DNA from: Oscillatoriales cyanobacterium
GTDB taxonomy: Bacteria > Cyanobacteriota > Cyanobacteriia > Cyanobacteriales > Laspinemataceae
Assembly: GCA_011390955.1 (NCBI GenBank)
Contig: JAABRM010000015.1
Span: forward strand, 1-64,000
Length of the DNA: 64,000 nucleotides
Direction: 5' to 3'
Part shown: positions 53,044-62,830 of the stretch, one piece after another
Layout: every line of letters starts with the position of its first letter
Position numbering within the stretch: position 1 is the stretch's first letter
Position numbers and translations under genes: made by a program
Notes under the pieces: model-generated
The model's input: the letters and a program-made list of their open reading frames with translations, nothing else
Told to the model about the DNA's origin: nothing
Database searches by the model: none

Positions 53044-54957
53044 CTAATTTTTCGGATGACGGCCAATTAAGCCACCATAAGCGTCATAAAGCACTAGGGG
53101 AATTTTGGCATTATCACTAATCGTTTGTAGGGCAACTTTTAAGGTTTCCAAATGTTGGTCGATGCCAACCAAGGCTTTGTTATCGCCTTTTTGGTCAGCG
53201 AGGAGGGCGGTTCGTTTGACATGGCGAATGTAGGCAGGGGTCAGCCAAACATTAATCACATCTTCGGTGACGGTGTATTCGCAGACCACAGGATTCCCGT
53301 TGCAGAGTTTTTTCAGATCGTTTTGAGTTTTTTGCAGAATTGTGGCTGTTTTGAGCTTAACAGCGGCTTCGTTGCGAGCATTGGTGTAACTGGTGACTAA
53401 GGATTGTGCTTTGGCAGAGTAAAAGGTGTTGTCAGGAATTTCACGCGCTAATGTCAGTGCATCAGTCCAGCGATTGAGGGACTCAGACCATTGTTTTTGT
53501 TCGCTTAGTTGCTGGGCTTGTTCCGCTGCGGCGATCGCCAGATCGTAAGTCTCTTGGGAGATGTTTTCTTGAACTTGCTGTTGACGGGCGTTGACCAGTT
53601 GTTTGCGGTATTCCGCGACGGAATCTTGAAGCTGAATATAAGCCATTGTAGAAGGGGGAATTCTGGGGATTAGGTTGACGGTTTCTTGCCATAAGTCATA
53701 AATTCCCTCCCAACTTTCTAAGCCCGTGGCTACTCCTTGACGAGTGTAGGCTAGGTCGGCTTTGATCCGGATTTCTGCCAAGGTTTCTGCTGCCTGCTCT
53801 TCCTGTTTGGCTCGTTGGACGATCGCCTGCAAATTGGCCTCATACTCGGATAATTTGTTCTGGGCAAAGGGATAAAGTTGTGACCCTGGGGGGATTTCCT
53901 CCAGCAGGGCGATCGCCTTTGACCAGGAAAGTTCAATTTCTCGCCAAGCCTCCAACGGTAAGGGAGAATTCTGGGCTTTTTTCCATGCGGCAGCGCCAGT
54001 TTCCATCGCCGTCATCACTCGATCGATTTGAGTGGCCTCGGTTTCAGAACTTTTCAGCAATCGTCTTGCTTCTTTATGTTTGCCAGACCAGACGGGAATT
54101 TGTTTCAGTTGCTCCGTGGCTAAATTAAATTTATCTTGCACCGGGGCAAACTGTTGGGCATATTTGGCTGAGGCCAAAATTTGTTGAGCCTCTGAAATCT
54201 CTTGTTGGGCTCGAGCAATGGTTTCACATTTCCCCAGCACACAAGGACGAGTAAAAGCGTAAAGACCTACGGAACATAAGGCCACCGACAGGAAAAAATA
54301 CGCCGAAACTTGTCCCCACCATGACGGTAGTTCTTGGAATTTGATCTTTTGCCTCTGAACAGCTTTGATTAAGTTCGAGTCATTAAACAAACCAGAGGGA
54401 AACTCCTCAATGCCCTTGAGATTGACCAGTTCACCATTATTTTCATTATTTTCACCATTATTTTCAATGGTTTCATCCGCTGCGGGTAAGGCCAAACGAT
54501 TCTCATGGGTCAAGACCCGATCCGCAGACACTTCAGCCTCCGAACTGGGCGCAGAAGCATTCCGGGGACTTCCACGATCTTCGATCAATTTTTCCAGCCA
54601 CGCAAAAGCCGCCAAGGGGTTGACATCATCGGCATCGGTTCTCACTTCGCCCAAAGGTTGGGGCAGTTTAAAGGCATGATAGGCATAGGGCTGGACTTGA
54701 CCGAACACTCGCAAATAAAGACGCAGTTCTCCCGCCAGTTCTGGAGATAAGCTTAAAATGGCTTGATGAATCGCTTTAAAGGTTTGTTGCAGGTCGGGTC
54801 TGACCCCTTCTTCATGTTGGGCTAAGACCAATAAATCGGCGTTTTTGATGGCACACCGTACCTGAATCGGAAAATTCTCTAATAATTGAGCATCTAAGCA
54901 CTGCTGCAATTGGTTTTCTAGAGAGCGTAAAGACCGCTTGGGGGTTGCTGTGTTCAT
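53044..54957 (-). CDS. Large membrane-anchored coiled-coil protein, unknown function
   Basis: A 637-residue protein. Residues 1-115 form a small folded domain (LENQLQQCLDAQLLENFPIQ and QPYAYHAFKLPQ). A disordered acidic linker follows to about 200. One transmembrane helix lies at about 217-238 (VSAYFFLSVALCSVGLYAFT). Residues 240-560 are helical repeats rich in Ala/Gln/Glu with recurring WxxA.LL.xIPP.S blocks, about 95 residues apart, likely a coiled or solenoid stalk outside the membrane. The C-terminal ~80 residues look globular. I recognise no catalytic motif. Confidence 0.75.
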   Translation of the reverse strand: MNTATPKRSLRSLENQLQQCLDAQLLENFPIQVRCAIKNADLLVLAQHEEGVRPDLQQTFKAIHQAILSLSPELAGELRLYLRVFGQVQPYAYHAFKLPQPLGEVRTDADDVNPLAAFAWLEKLIEDRGSPRNASAPSSEAEVSADRVLTHENRLALPAADETIENNGENNENNGELVNLKGIEEFPSGLFNDSNLIKAVQRQKIKFQELPSWWGQVSAYFFLSVALCSVGLYAFTRPCVLGKCETIARAQQEISEAQQILASAKYAQQFAPVQDKFNLATEQLKQIPVWSGKHKEARRLLKSSETEATQIDRVMTAMETGAAAWKKAQNSPLPLEAWREIELSWSKAIALLEEIPPGSQLYPFAQNKLSEYEANLQAIVQRAKQEEQAAETLAEIRIKADLAYTRQGVATGLESWEGIYDLWQETVNLIPRIPPSTMAYIQLQDSVAEYRKQLVNARQQQVQENISQETYDLAIAAAEQAQQLSEQKQWSESLNRWTDALTLAREIPDNTFYSAKAQSLVTSYTNARNEAAVKLKTATILQKTQNDLKKLCNGNPVVCEYTVTEDVINVWLTPAYIRHVKRTALLADQKGDNKALVGIDQHLETLKVALQTISDNAKIPLVLYDAYGGLIGRHPKN

Positions 54958-55342
54958 AAGGTTTGAGAACGTTCGGATAAAATTATTTGTGATACTTGTG
55001 AGGGATTGGTTGACCGTTGACGGTGATTTTCTGGGGTAGTTTTATTTCCTCCCGGTTTTCCTTCTTCCCGGATGCGGCACTCACGAGGTATGCTCGGATC
55101 GCCGCCGCGAAGCCGAGGGTGAAAATGTGAGCGAGCCCCCCTAAGAGCTTATATTTTCCCGGACATATTCGGTTATAACCATTGGCCTTTGGGTCACAAG
55201 TAAGGGAAACTACATATTGAGATTGATTTTAGACGGTATGCTGAAAAACGCTATTTGTCAGCAGCATCAGTCAGCAGCATAAGTCAGCAGCATAAGTCAG
55301 CAGCATAAGTCAGCAGCAAGATAGTTTCTAGAGGAATTTGTT
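54958..55342. other. sucC leader with GTCAGCAGCATAA tandem repeats
   Basis: Five tandem copies of a 14-15-base unit (CAGTCAGCAGCATAA, variants) at about 55257-55317 end 24 bases before the sucC start. A CGCCGCCGCGAAGC stretch near 55100 resembles the dispersed HIP1-type repeat. Confidence 0.6.
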
Positions 55343-56650
55343 ATGGATCTGTTGGAGTACCAAGCAAAGGAATTATTTCGAGAAATGGGCATTCCGGTCT
55401 TGCCCTCCCAAAGAATTGACCATCCCAAAGACCTCAAAGGATTGAAAATTCCTTACCCGGTGGTACTCAAGTCCCAAGTCCGGGCGACTGGACGGGGTAA
55501 GGCTGGTGGGATTAATTTTGTGGAAAATACCATTGATGCGGTGGCCGCTGCACAAACTATCTTTAATTTACCTATTACTGGTGAATATCCAGAAGTTTTG
55601 TTGGCGGAGGCTAAATATGATACGGATAAAGAGTTGTATTTAGCGGTGGTGCTGGATCAAACTGTCCGCAGGCCGGTTTTGTTGGGTTCTCAGCAAGGGG
55701 GAACCAGTACCGAGTCGGCAATGGAGAAAATGCAGCAGGTGGTGGTGACGGACGAGTTTTCCCCCTTTTACGCTCGCCGCTTGGTGCTGAAAATGGGTCT
55801 GTCGGGAATTCTGGTGAAGTCCGTTAGCGCCATTGTGGAGAAAATGTATCGTCTCTTTGTGGCTAAGGATTTGGATCTGGTGGAAATTAACCCGTTGGGA
55901 ATTAGCCGCAGTGGGGAGGTGATGGCTTTGGATGGCAAGGTCAGTGCTAATGATGAGGCGATTTGCCGCCATCCGGATTTAGCCAAGCTATCTCATAAAG
56001 TCACCTGCCAGGTGAGTGGTGAATTGTCTTTAGATACTTCCCCGGATTTGAATTTTGTCACCCTTGATGGGAATATTGGCATCCTCTGTAATGGTGTGGG
56101 GTTGACAATGGCGACTTTAGATTTAGTCCACTTGTATGGCGGCAAGTTGGCGAATTTCGTGAATTTGGGTGGCGATGCCAGGATGGATTTTAGTCGCGAT
56201 TCCCTTCGGGATAGCTTCGCTTCACGCCTCTGCGAACACTTGGAACAGGGGTTAAATCTGATTGGCAAGGACCCGAATGTGAAGGCGATTTTGGTGAATT
56301 TAATCGGTTCGGCGATTGATTGTGAATTGGTCGCTGAGGTGATTAGTGCTTATGTGCAAGGGATTCCTCGCAGTGCGATCGCTTTGCGGGATCCGCTGGT
56401 CGGCAGCGCCCAGGAAGCGCCAGCCGATCGAGGAGTGCCTGCCCCGAACAGTGAAAGCATCAATCGATCGCTTGAGGAAAAAACTTATACGAGTAATTCA
56501 GTAGATTTGGCTCCCGGTAAGCCTCAATTGATTGTTCGTTTGGTGGGAAATCGCTTTGCGGAAGCTAAAGAGACTTTATCCCAAATTAAGGTTCCTTTGA
56601 TAGACAATTTAGATGAAGCGATTAAAAAAACTGTCGCCATTGTCCAGTAA
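55343..56650 (+). CDS. sucC: Succinate-CoA ligase beta subunit-like protein
   Basis: A 435-residue ATP-grasp protein. MDLLEYQAKELFREMGIPVL is the typical start. KSQVRATGRGKAGGINF holds the nucleotide lysine region, and DLVEINPLGISRSGEVMALDGK the metal site. It couples succinyl-CoA cleavage to ATP synthesis with SucD in the TCA cycle. It is longer than the usual ~390 residues because of two inserts: SRDSLRDSFASR (about 284-295, from a dispersed repeat) and a polar NSESINRSLEEK stretch near 372. It begins the sucC-sucD pair, 74 bases apart. Confidence 0.88.
   Translation: MDLLEYQAKELFREMGIPVLPSQRIDHPKDLKGLKIPYPVVLKSQVRATGRGKAGGINFVENTIDAVAAAQTIFNLPITGEYPEVLLAEAKYDTDKELYLAVVLDQTVRRPVLLGSQQGGTSTESAMEKMQQVVVTDEFSPFYARRLVLKMGLSGILVKSVSAIVEKMYRLFVAKDLDLVEINPLGISRSGEVMALDGKVSANDEAICRHPDLAKLSHKVTCQVSGELSLDTSPDLNFVTLDGNIGILCNGVGLTMATLDLVHLYGGKLANFVNLGGDARMDFSRDSLRDSFASRLCEHLEQGLNLIGKDPNVKAILVNLIGSAIDCELVAEVISAYVQGIPRSAIALRDPLVGSAQEAPADRGVPAPNSESINRSLEEKTYTSNSVDLAPGKPQLIVRLVGNRFAEAKETLSQIKVPLIDNLDEAIKKTVAIVQ
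56196..56226. repeat. GCGATTCCCTTCGGGATAGC repeat inside sucC
   Basis: In frame; related to 50701-50730 and 42171-42203. Confidence 0.8.
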
Positions 56651-56724
56651 ATTGGCTGGCTGAAGTACCGTGATGCAATGATGGGAGTCCTCTCTCGGAA
56701 GACAAATCAGATTAGGGTAACGGC

Positions 56725-57654
56725 ATGAATTTTAAAGCAGATAGCAAAGTTTTAATCCAGGGGATTACAGAACCTTTGGGAAAAGCTCATAGTCAATTGA
56801 TGAAAGCTTATGGCACTCAGGTGGTTGGCGGTGTCAGTGCGGGCTATGGTGGGCAGCAGATTGATGACCAGCCGGTGTTTGATATGGTCGAACAAGCTTT
56901 GCTGGAAGTCGGCCCCGTGGACACAAGCGTAATTTTTGTCTCCCCTTATCAGGTGCTGGATGCGGCTTTAGAGGCGATCGCTTCGGGAATTAAGCAAATT
57001 ATTATCATCACTGAAGGGGTTCCCCCTTTGGATATGGTGCATTTGGTTAGAAAAGCGGAAGCGACGGAAACTTTGGTGGTCGGCCCGAATACCCCAGGGG
57101 TAATTGTGCCAGGAAAAGTCCTCCTGGGGACTCATCCCCAAGAGTTTTATACTCCGGGGAAAATCGGCTTGATTAGTCGCAGTGGCACTTTGACTTATGA
57201 AATTGCTAATGAGTTAACTAAGGCGGGTTTGGGTCAGTCCATTGGGGTGGGCATTGGCAGTGATGCGATTATTGGGTCAAGTTTCGCCCAATGGCTGCAA
57301 ATTTTGGATGAGGATGATGATACTGAGGCGATCGTTTTGGTGGGCGAAATTGGCAGTGGGGGCGAAGAGGCTGCCGCTGCTTATATTGAGGAGGCGATCG
57401 ATAAGCCGGTGATTGCTTATTTGGCAGGTACTTATGCCCCGAAGGGAAAACGTCTCGGTCATGCGGGGGATTTGATTGCTGCCCAGTTGTCTGTGGGCAA
57501 TTCGGATAAAGTCAGACCAATTGGGGCTGACCCGGAAACCGCCCAGAGAAAACTCTCTGCCTTTAAAGCAGCTAAAATTCCCGTGGCGGAACGTCCCTCA
57601 GATATTCCTAACTTGGTGAAAAAAGTCCTGAAGCCTGCGAGTAAGAAAAAGTAA
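56725..57654 (+). CDS. sucD: Succinate-CoA ligase alpha subunit
   Basis: A 309-residue partner of SucC. A CoA-binding Rossmann domain opens with KADSKVLIQGITEPLGKAHS. VGPNTPGVIVPGK and SRSGTLTYEIANELTKAG follow. The phospho-histidine is in RLGHAGDLIAA. Length is about 20 residues above the family mean, with a lysine-rich end (ASKKK). It is cotranscribed with sucC. Confidence 0.92.
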   Translation: MNFKADSKVLIQGITEPLGKAHSQLMKAYGTQVVGGVSAGYGGQQIDDQPVFDMVEQALLEVGPVDTSVIFVSPYQVLDAALEAIASGIKQIIIITEGVPPLDMVHLVRKAEATETLVVGPNTPGVIVPGKVLLGTHPQEFYTPGKIGLISRSGTLTYEIANELTKAGLGQSIGVGIGSDAIIGSSFAQWLQILDEDDDTEAIVLVGEIGSGGEEAAAAYIEEAIDKPVIAYLAGTYAPKGKRLGHAGDLIAAQLSVGNSDKVRPIGADPETAQRKLSAFKAAKIPVAERPSDIPNLVKKVLKPASKKK

Positions 57655-57758
57655 ATTTTTTTGGTTATTTGTTATTGGTTAGTGGTTAGTCGTGATTCTT
57701 GGCCATATTTTCAAATAACAAATAACCAAGAACCAAGAACCAAGAACAAATTAAAAAA
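57655..57758. repeat. TTATTTGTTATTGG spacer
   Basis: Short repeats in both senses (TTATTGGTTAG; AATAACCAAG, ACCAAGA) between sucD and the ATPase gene. Confidence 0.5.
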
Positions 57759-59063
57759 ATGATTGCTGAAATTGAGTTCCTGAAATCCCAAATTTCCTCA
57801 TTGCTGATTTATCAAAATGTGCTGCAAGATGCGATCGGTCAAGCCTTTGTCAATCTGTTAAATGTGTTGGTAAAAGACCCAGATAAAAATTTTAATTGTT
57901 TGGCCGCTTATGGCCATTGGTTTAGATCATTAGCCGCTAAAAATATCTCTTGGCAAGATTATTTGATTCAGCAAATTCTCGTAGCCGAAAATCCTTTTAC
58001 TCAGCAAGTTAAACAACAACCTTTGGCTGATTTATCCCCTTCACTGATTGCAGCGGTAAACCATGATTTAGAAGTGCTACAAACGGTTTATAATTGCAGC
58101 GGAGAACAAGTCAGTCAGTGGGTGAAATTTGCGGCAAAGTTGTCTCAGCCACCTGTTGCCTGGAATCAGATAGAAAATCCGGCGGCGTTACCAGAGTATC
58201 AAGTGCCATTATGGATGGGGTTTAAATCAGCAAAGAAATGGCCCGATCTTCTGGAAAGTTTAGCAGCCTATTATCACGAGTATGGCTGGGGAATTTTTAC
58301 AGAATATCGGGCTTTTCGTTGGCAGTCAGGTGAGTTAGTTAGCATCCCACATCCTGACCGGGTTCGGTTGACTGAGTTAGTGGGCTATGAGTTCCAAAAA
58401 GTAACATTACTTAATAATACCCAAAGTCTTTTAGCCGGTTTACCCGCTTTGAATGTGTTGCTTTATGGGACTCGTGGGACGGGCAAGTCTTCTTTGGTTA
58501 AGGCGTTATTAAATGAGTATGGCGATCGCGGTTTACGTTTAATAGAAGTGAGTAAGTCTACGCTGAAAGATTTGCCAGCGATCGCGGAACAGTTGCGCGA
58601 TTTGCCCCAAAAGTTTATTGTTTTTGTGGATGATTTGTCTTTTGAAGAAGATGATGATGATTTTAAGGCGCTGAAGATGGTTTTAGAAGGGAATTTAACC
58701 GCTAAACCTCAAAATGTGGTGGTTTATGCTACTTCTAATCGCCGCCATTTGGTGCGAGAGTTTTTTGGCGATCGCCCCCGTCCCAGTGTTGAGGAAATTC
58801 ACGCTTGGGACTCGGTACAAGAAAAGCTTTCATTTAGCGATCGCTTTGGCTTAACCTTAACCTTTGAAGCGGCGAATCAAGACAAATATTTAACCATTGT
58901 GCATCATCTCGCTGCTTTAGCTAATATTACTATTTCTCAGGCAGAATTAGACTATCAAGCATTACAATGGGCGACCCAACATAATGGGCGATCGGGACGT
59001 ACTGCCCGTCAGTTTATTGACTTTCTCATGGGCAAATTAACCGCTAAATCACCGATGAATTAA
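57759..59063 (+). CDS. DUF815-family AAA+ ATPase
   Basis: A 434-residue ATPase. The N-terminal ~200 residues are helical. The P-loop YGTRGTGKSS is at about 236-245, Walker B FIVFVDDLSFEEDD at about 283-296, and sensor-1 VVYATSNRRHL with an arginine-rich REFFGDRPRP segment follows. Related proteins are annotated only as AAA ATPases; the role is unknown. It stands alone after sucD. Confidence 0.88.
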   Translation: MIAEIEFLKSQISSLLIYQNVLQDAIGQAFVNLLNVLVKDPDKNFNCLAAYGHWFRSLAAKNISWQDYLIQQILVAENPFTQQVKQQPLADLSPSLIAAVNHDLEVLQTVYNCSGEQVSQWVKFAAKLSQPPVAWNQIENPAALPEYQVPLWMGFKSAKKWPDLLESLAAYYHEYGWGIFTEYRAFRWQSGELVSIPHPDRVRLTELVGYEFQKVTLLNNTQSLLAGLPALNVLLYGTRGTGKSSLVKALLNEYGDRGLRLIEVSKSTLKDLPAIAEQLRDLPQKFIVFVDDLSFEEDDDDFKALKMVLEGNLTAKPQNVVVYATSNRRHLVREFFGDRPRPSVEEIHAWDSVQEKLSFSDRFGLTLTFEAANQDKYLTIVHHLAALANITISQAELDYQALQWATQHNGRSGRTARQFIDFLMGKLTAKSPMN

Positions 59064-59183
59064 AATCTATTTTTACAGAAAAAAAATCCGCTATTTGCGG
59101 ATTATAAAGTTTTCCTTAAGACCAAGACGGGAAATTTATGATCGACGATTACAAGCAGACATTAATAACCAGGATTTCTTAAA

Positions 59184-59882
59184 ATGATTGATGAAACTGA
59201 ATTACTTAATATAGCGATTAATCATATCAGCAAAGTTCGAGAGTTTGACCCCTACAAAAGTTATCAGGGTGTCAATAGTCGAGAAGAATTTCAACAACTC
59301 ATTTCACGGGATCCGGCATTTAGTGCTTTAGGATTAGACGATGAGAGATATATTATTGCTAGAGTGGGCGGAAATCTGATCACATCTCTACATCGTAAGC
59401 TGGGTGATATGTATCAGGCTTTGTTTGGCTACCTTTTGAAACAAAGTTTTGACTTAGATGAAAATGATTTGTATTTCAGCGTAGATGTTCAAATTGGCGA
59501 ACGAATTCAAAAGCGTTCTACTGACGGTTTAATCAAAAAAAATAAGTTTAATCAGCGGATTCCTCAAGATTGGATGTCTTATCAAGGAATCGGTTTTGAA
59601 GTTCGCTCTTGTTATCAAATTGGCGATTCCAAGAGAATTCAAGCTGATTATGATATGTCATTAGCATTGAAGTCTTATGACATTTTACCTGTCATGTTGG
59701 TTTTCTGTAACACATCACTGAGAAGTCCTTTAGCCCGGTTATCTAAAAGTTGGCATCTTTACGAAGGAATTTCCAGTTTCAACTTAGTCGAATCAATTAC
59801 GGGTTTTAACCTTTACAACTTTTTGCAGAATAATTCTACTATTCTGACTCAAGAAATCGATAATATTCTTTCTATCCTCTAA
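59184..59882 (+). CDS. Candidate restriction endonuclease paired with a methyltransferase
   Basis: A 232-residue protein that overlaps a DNA-methyltransferase gene tail to tail by 11 bases, the usual layout of a type II restriction-modification pair. The segment STDGLIKKNKFNQRIP followed by GIGFEVRSCYQIGDSKR may be the active-site region (D...ExR/K), but the PD-(D/E)xK pattern is not clean. Base composition is AT-richer than the neighbours, consistent with transfer. I do not recognise a named enzyme; the restriction role is inferred from position. Confidence 0.55.
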   Translation: MIDETELLNIAINHISKVREFDPYKSYQGVNSREEFQQLISRDPAFSALGLDDERYIIARVGGNLITSLHRKLGDMYQALFGYLLKQSFDLDENDLYFSVDVQIGERIQKRSTDGLIKKNKFNQRIPQDWMSYQGIGFEVRSCYQIGDSKRIQADYDMSLALKSYDILPVMLVFCNTSLRSPLARLSKSWHLYEGISSFNLVESITGFNLYNFLQNNSTILTQEIDNILSIL

Positions 59883-61218
59883 TGCAAACAGCCGTCTCAT
59901 ACAATCGCTTTTTGCCCCCTCGCTTGCGAAAACAGATTATTTTTTCCACCTCAAACCCTTCTTGGGCAAAAATTTTGCCTAAGATAGATTCAGTAAATAT
60001 TTCTACCCCGGAAAGTCTAGAATTTCCCACAATATAAGCCCCCCGAAACCTTTTACTCTTAACCTGCTGGAGTAGTTTGATATGTTTCCACATATCAATA
60101 AAGTATTTGGTGGCATAATTACACATTAAAATACTTTGTTCTTTCAGTGGTTCATAATAGCAAAGATAGGGTTTGATCTCACGGGGAACCGGAAGCAATT
60201 CATTTTGCAAAATAGATGTCGCCCGACCCCAAGTTCCTCCCACCGCCTGTAAGTCAATTTCCGTAGCTTGTCCAACATTCTCTAAAATTTCCATAAAGTG
60301 TAATTGGGGTCTAGTTTGATGAACGTAGCTATACCGATTGGGATAAGGCGGTGATGTAATGACAAAATCAACGGGATGGTTAATTAGTGTTCTTAAGTCA
60401 TCTGTTGAATTGCCTAAGCGAATTGAGTTGAGTTGTGAAAATAATCTTTGTTCTGCATTTAGGTTAATTAAATCATCATAAACTATTTTTAAGTTATTGG
60501 CAATTTCTTCCATGACATCAATGTTTCTTTGATGATGATCGTCAAAAGTTATTGTGGGATGATTTCTGTGAATATTGGCGCAGTCTAAACAGGCTTTATT
60601 TACCGCCAGCCATAAGTAATCTTGAACCGGAAAGTATTCTGATTTTCCTAAAATTTCGCGGCAGATGATTAGGTTTTTCAGGACAGGTTTTTGCCACCAT
60701 CTAAAAACGTTATGAATAATCGGAATTCTGGTTTTAAATTCCGTCACTACCTCTTCGATGGTTAAATTTTTATAAGCTTCGATTAAAGTAGAGACTTCCG
60801 TGAGATATTTTGCCAATAAATTTAGATGGCTGGTATCCCATTTTAGAGATTTATTACCTACTTGTTCTAACACTGGGTTAATTTCAATGCCGATAGTTTT
60901 TATGCCATGTTTTTGGCATTCTATAGCGGTGGTGCCTCGACCGCTAAATGGATCGAGGACAACATGATTTCTGGAAATTCCCAATTCTTTGAGCAAAAAT
61001 CTGACTAAACCGGGGGAATAGCTGGGAGTCAGACGATACCATCTATGCACCGATTCCACTTGTCCGCCTTTGAAGGTAATATCGCCTATGTCTAATTCTT
61101 GATAATCAAAACCAGACTCTTGGATATTTGTGTGAAAAGACCTGGTGCGATTCGGCAAAGCCGATCGCTGCCGCGAATCGCGGGTTTCTAGAGAAAATAA
61201 TGATAACTGTTCAAACAT
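59872..61218 (-). CDS. Type II-like DNA methyltransferase (SPPY motif)
   Basis: A 448-residue SAM-dependent methylase. The SAM site is VVLDPFSGRGTTAIECQKHG, followed by GIEINP. The catalytic motif is DFVITSPPYPNRYSY; TSPPY points to cytosine-N4 or adenine-N6 methylation. The long segment between the two motifs probably holds target recognition. Residues 11-23 (TRDSRQRSALPNR) are encoded by a dispersed GCGATTC-type repeat. It is convergent with the 232-residue candidate nuclease. Target sequence unknown. Confidence 0.85.
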   Translation of the reverse strand: MFEQLSLFSLETRDSRQRSALPNRTRSFHTNIQESGFDYQELDIGDITFKGGQVESVHRWYRLTPSYSPGLVRFLLKELGISRNHVVLDPFSGRGTTAIECQKHGIKTIGIEINPVLEQVGNKSLKWDTSHLNLLAKYLTEVSTLIEAYKNLTIEEVVTEFKTRIPIIHNVFRWWQKPVLKNLIICREILGKSEYFPVQDYLWLAVNKACLDCANIHRNHPTITFDDHHQRNIDVMEEIANNLKIVYDDLINLNAEQRLFSQLNSIRLGNSTDDLRTLINHPVDFVITSPPYPNRYSYVHQTRPQLHFMEILENVGQATEIDLQAVGGTWGRATSILQNELLPVPREIKPYLCYYEPLKEQSILMCNYATKYFIDMWKHIKLLQQVKSKRFRGAYIVGNSRLSGVEIFTESILGKIFAQEGFEVEKIICFRKRGGKKRLYETAVCIRG

Positions 61219-61408
61219 CGTGAATCTGACGATCTGATTTATGATCTAATGATAGTTTATTTTATTTTAGCATATTTTGTAAATTTTAATTCAAAATAAT
61301 TAGATATAATAATCGATGATTCTTATTATGGTTTATTGACTGCCCGAAATCAACAGGACAAGGAGCTTCAGTGTAGCTTAGTTTACTATCATTACCACAA
61401 CAAGTAAA

Positions 61409-62830
61409 ATGTTTAATCTCAAAGATGCTTTTTTTGCCTTTATCATTATTGGCATTTTAATTTTAATTGCCAGGGTGATTCGCCAAAAAATCCAATGGTT
61501 GCGATCGCTCTATATTCCCAGTTCCATTGTTGCGGGAGTATTGGCTTTATTATTAGGGCCAGGAGTTTTAGGCGCGATCGCTCAAACCATGAACCCAGAC
61601 TCTCCCCTTGCCAATGGCTTATTTAACGAAACCATTCGCACCGTTTGGTCACAATCTCCCAGTATTTTTATTAACGTCGTTTTTGCCGCAATTTTTATTG
61701 GCGAAACCATTCCCAGTCCCAAAAATATTTGGCGCAAAGCTGCCCCCCAAGTTGCATTTGGCCAAACCCTTGCTTGGGGACAATATGTAGTGGGATTATT
61801 GTTAGTCATGCTGGTATTAACCCCATTATTCGGCATCGATCCAATGGCGGGTGCTTTAATAGAAATCGCCTTTGAAGGGGGACATGGAACCGCCGCAGGG
61901 ATGGCAAAAACTTTTGAGGAATTAGGTTTTCCCGAAGGGGCTGATTTAGCCCTAGGATTAGCTACTGTGGGGATTGTTTCTGGCATTGTTGCCGGGACAA
62001 TATTGGCCAATTGGGCACGACGAAATAATCAGCTACAAATTGATAAAATTGACCCGACCCAACCGGATGAATCAATCATCAAAGGTGATCGAGAATCCCT
62101 GGAAATTCAAGTAGCCAGAGCCAATTTAGTCCGAGATTTACTTATCGATCCCTTGACCTTAAACCTGGGTTTTGTGGCCTTAGCCTTATTAATTGGTTGG
62201 TTAATTTTGCAAGGATTAGTAGGCATAGAGAATATTACTTGGGCAACTAAGGGAGTTAAACTCATGGCTTATGTTCCCTTATTCCCAATGGCTTTAATTG
62301 GTGGCTTGATTGTCCAAGTCATTATGGAACGTTTGGGCTTGACTTTTTTAATTATTCGCCCACTCATTGCTAATATTGCTGGAGTGGCATTAGATATCGT
62401 GATTGTCACCGCATTGGCATCAATTTCTCTCAAAGTTTTAGGTAGCAATATTGTAGCTTTTCTGATACTTTCCATTGCGGGAATTGCGTGGAATGTTGGG
62501 GTATTTTTATTTTTAGGTCCACGTTTGTTACCTTCGTTTTGGTTTGAACGGGGTATTGGGGATATGGGTCAATCAATGGGAGTTACTGCCACGGGGATTT
62601 TACTCATGCGGATGGTGGATCCGGAAAATAAGTCTGGGGCTTTCGAGAGTTTTGCCTATAAACAATTGCTATTTGAACCCATTGTTGGCGGAGGATTATT
62701 TACAGCCGCTGCCCCGGCTTTGATTAATCAATTTGGCCCTTTATCAGTGTTGTTGTTAACGGGCATGATTCTGATGTTTTGGTTAGTTTTTGGTTTGTGG
62801 AATTTTAAACAAACCAGGCAGAATTCTTGA
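61409..62830 (+). CDS. gltS: Sodium:glutamate symporter family (GltS-type) transporter
   Basis: A 473-residue membrane protein with about twelve helices in two inverted halves. Conserved re-entrant segments are FEGGHGTAAGMAKTFEELGF in half one and DMGQSMGVTATGILLMRMVD in half two. Synechocystis GltS has the same architecture. It would import glutamate with sodium; substrate identity is inferred from family. The gene is isolated, with an AT-rich leader. Confidence 0.85.
   Translation: MFNLKDAFFAFIIIGILILIARVIRQKIQWLRSLYIPSSIVAGVLALLLGPGVLGAIAQTMNPDSPLANGLFNETIRTVWSQSPSIFINVVFAAIFIGETIPSPKNIWRKAAPQVAFGQTLAWGQYVVGLLLVMLVLTPLFGIDPMAGALIEIAFEGGHGTAAGMAKTFEELGFPEGADLALGLATVGIVSGIVAGTILANWARRNNQLQIDKIDPTQPDESIIKGDRESLEIQVARANLVRDLLIDPLTLNLGFVALALLIGWLILQGLVGIENITWATKGVKLMAYVPLFPMALIGGLIVQVIMERLGLTFLIIRPLIANIAGVALDIVIVTALASISLKVLGSNIVAFLILSIAGIAWNVGVFLFLGPRLLPSFWFERGIGDMGQSMGVTATGILLMRMVDPENKSGAFESFAYKQLLFEPIVGGGLFTAAAPALINQFGPLSVLLLTGMILMFWLVFGLWNFKQTRQNS

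Noticed and set aside
55257-55320. Possible CRISPR array
   Set aside because: Units of about 15 bases are directly contiguous with no spacers, and no cas gene is present.
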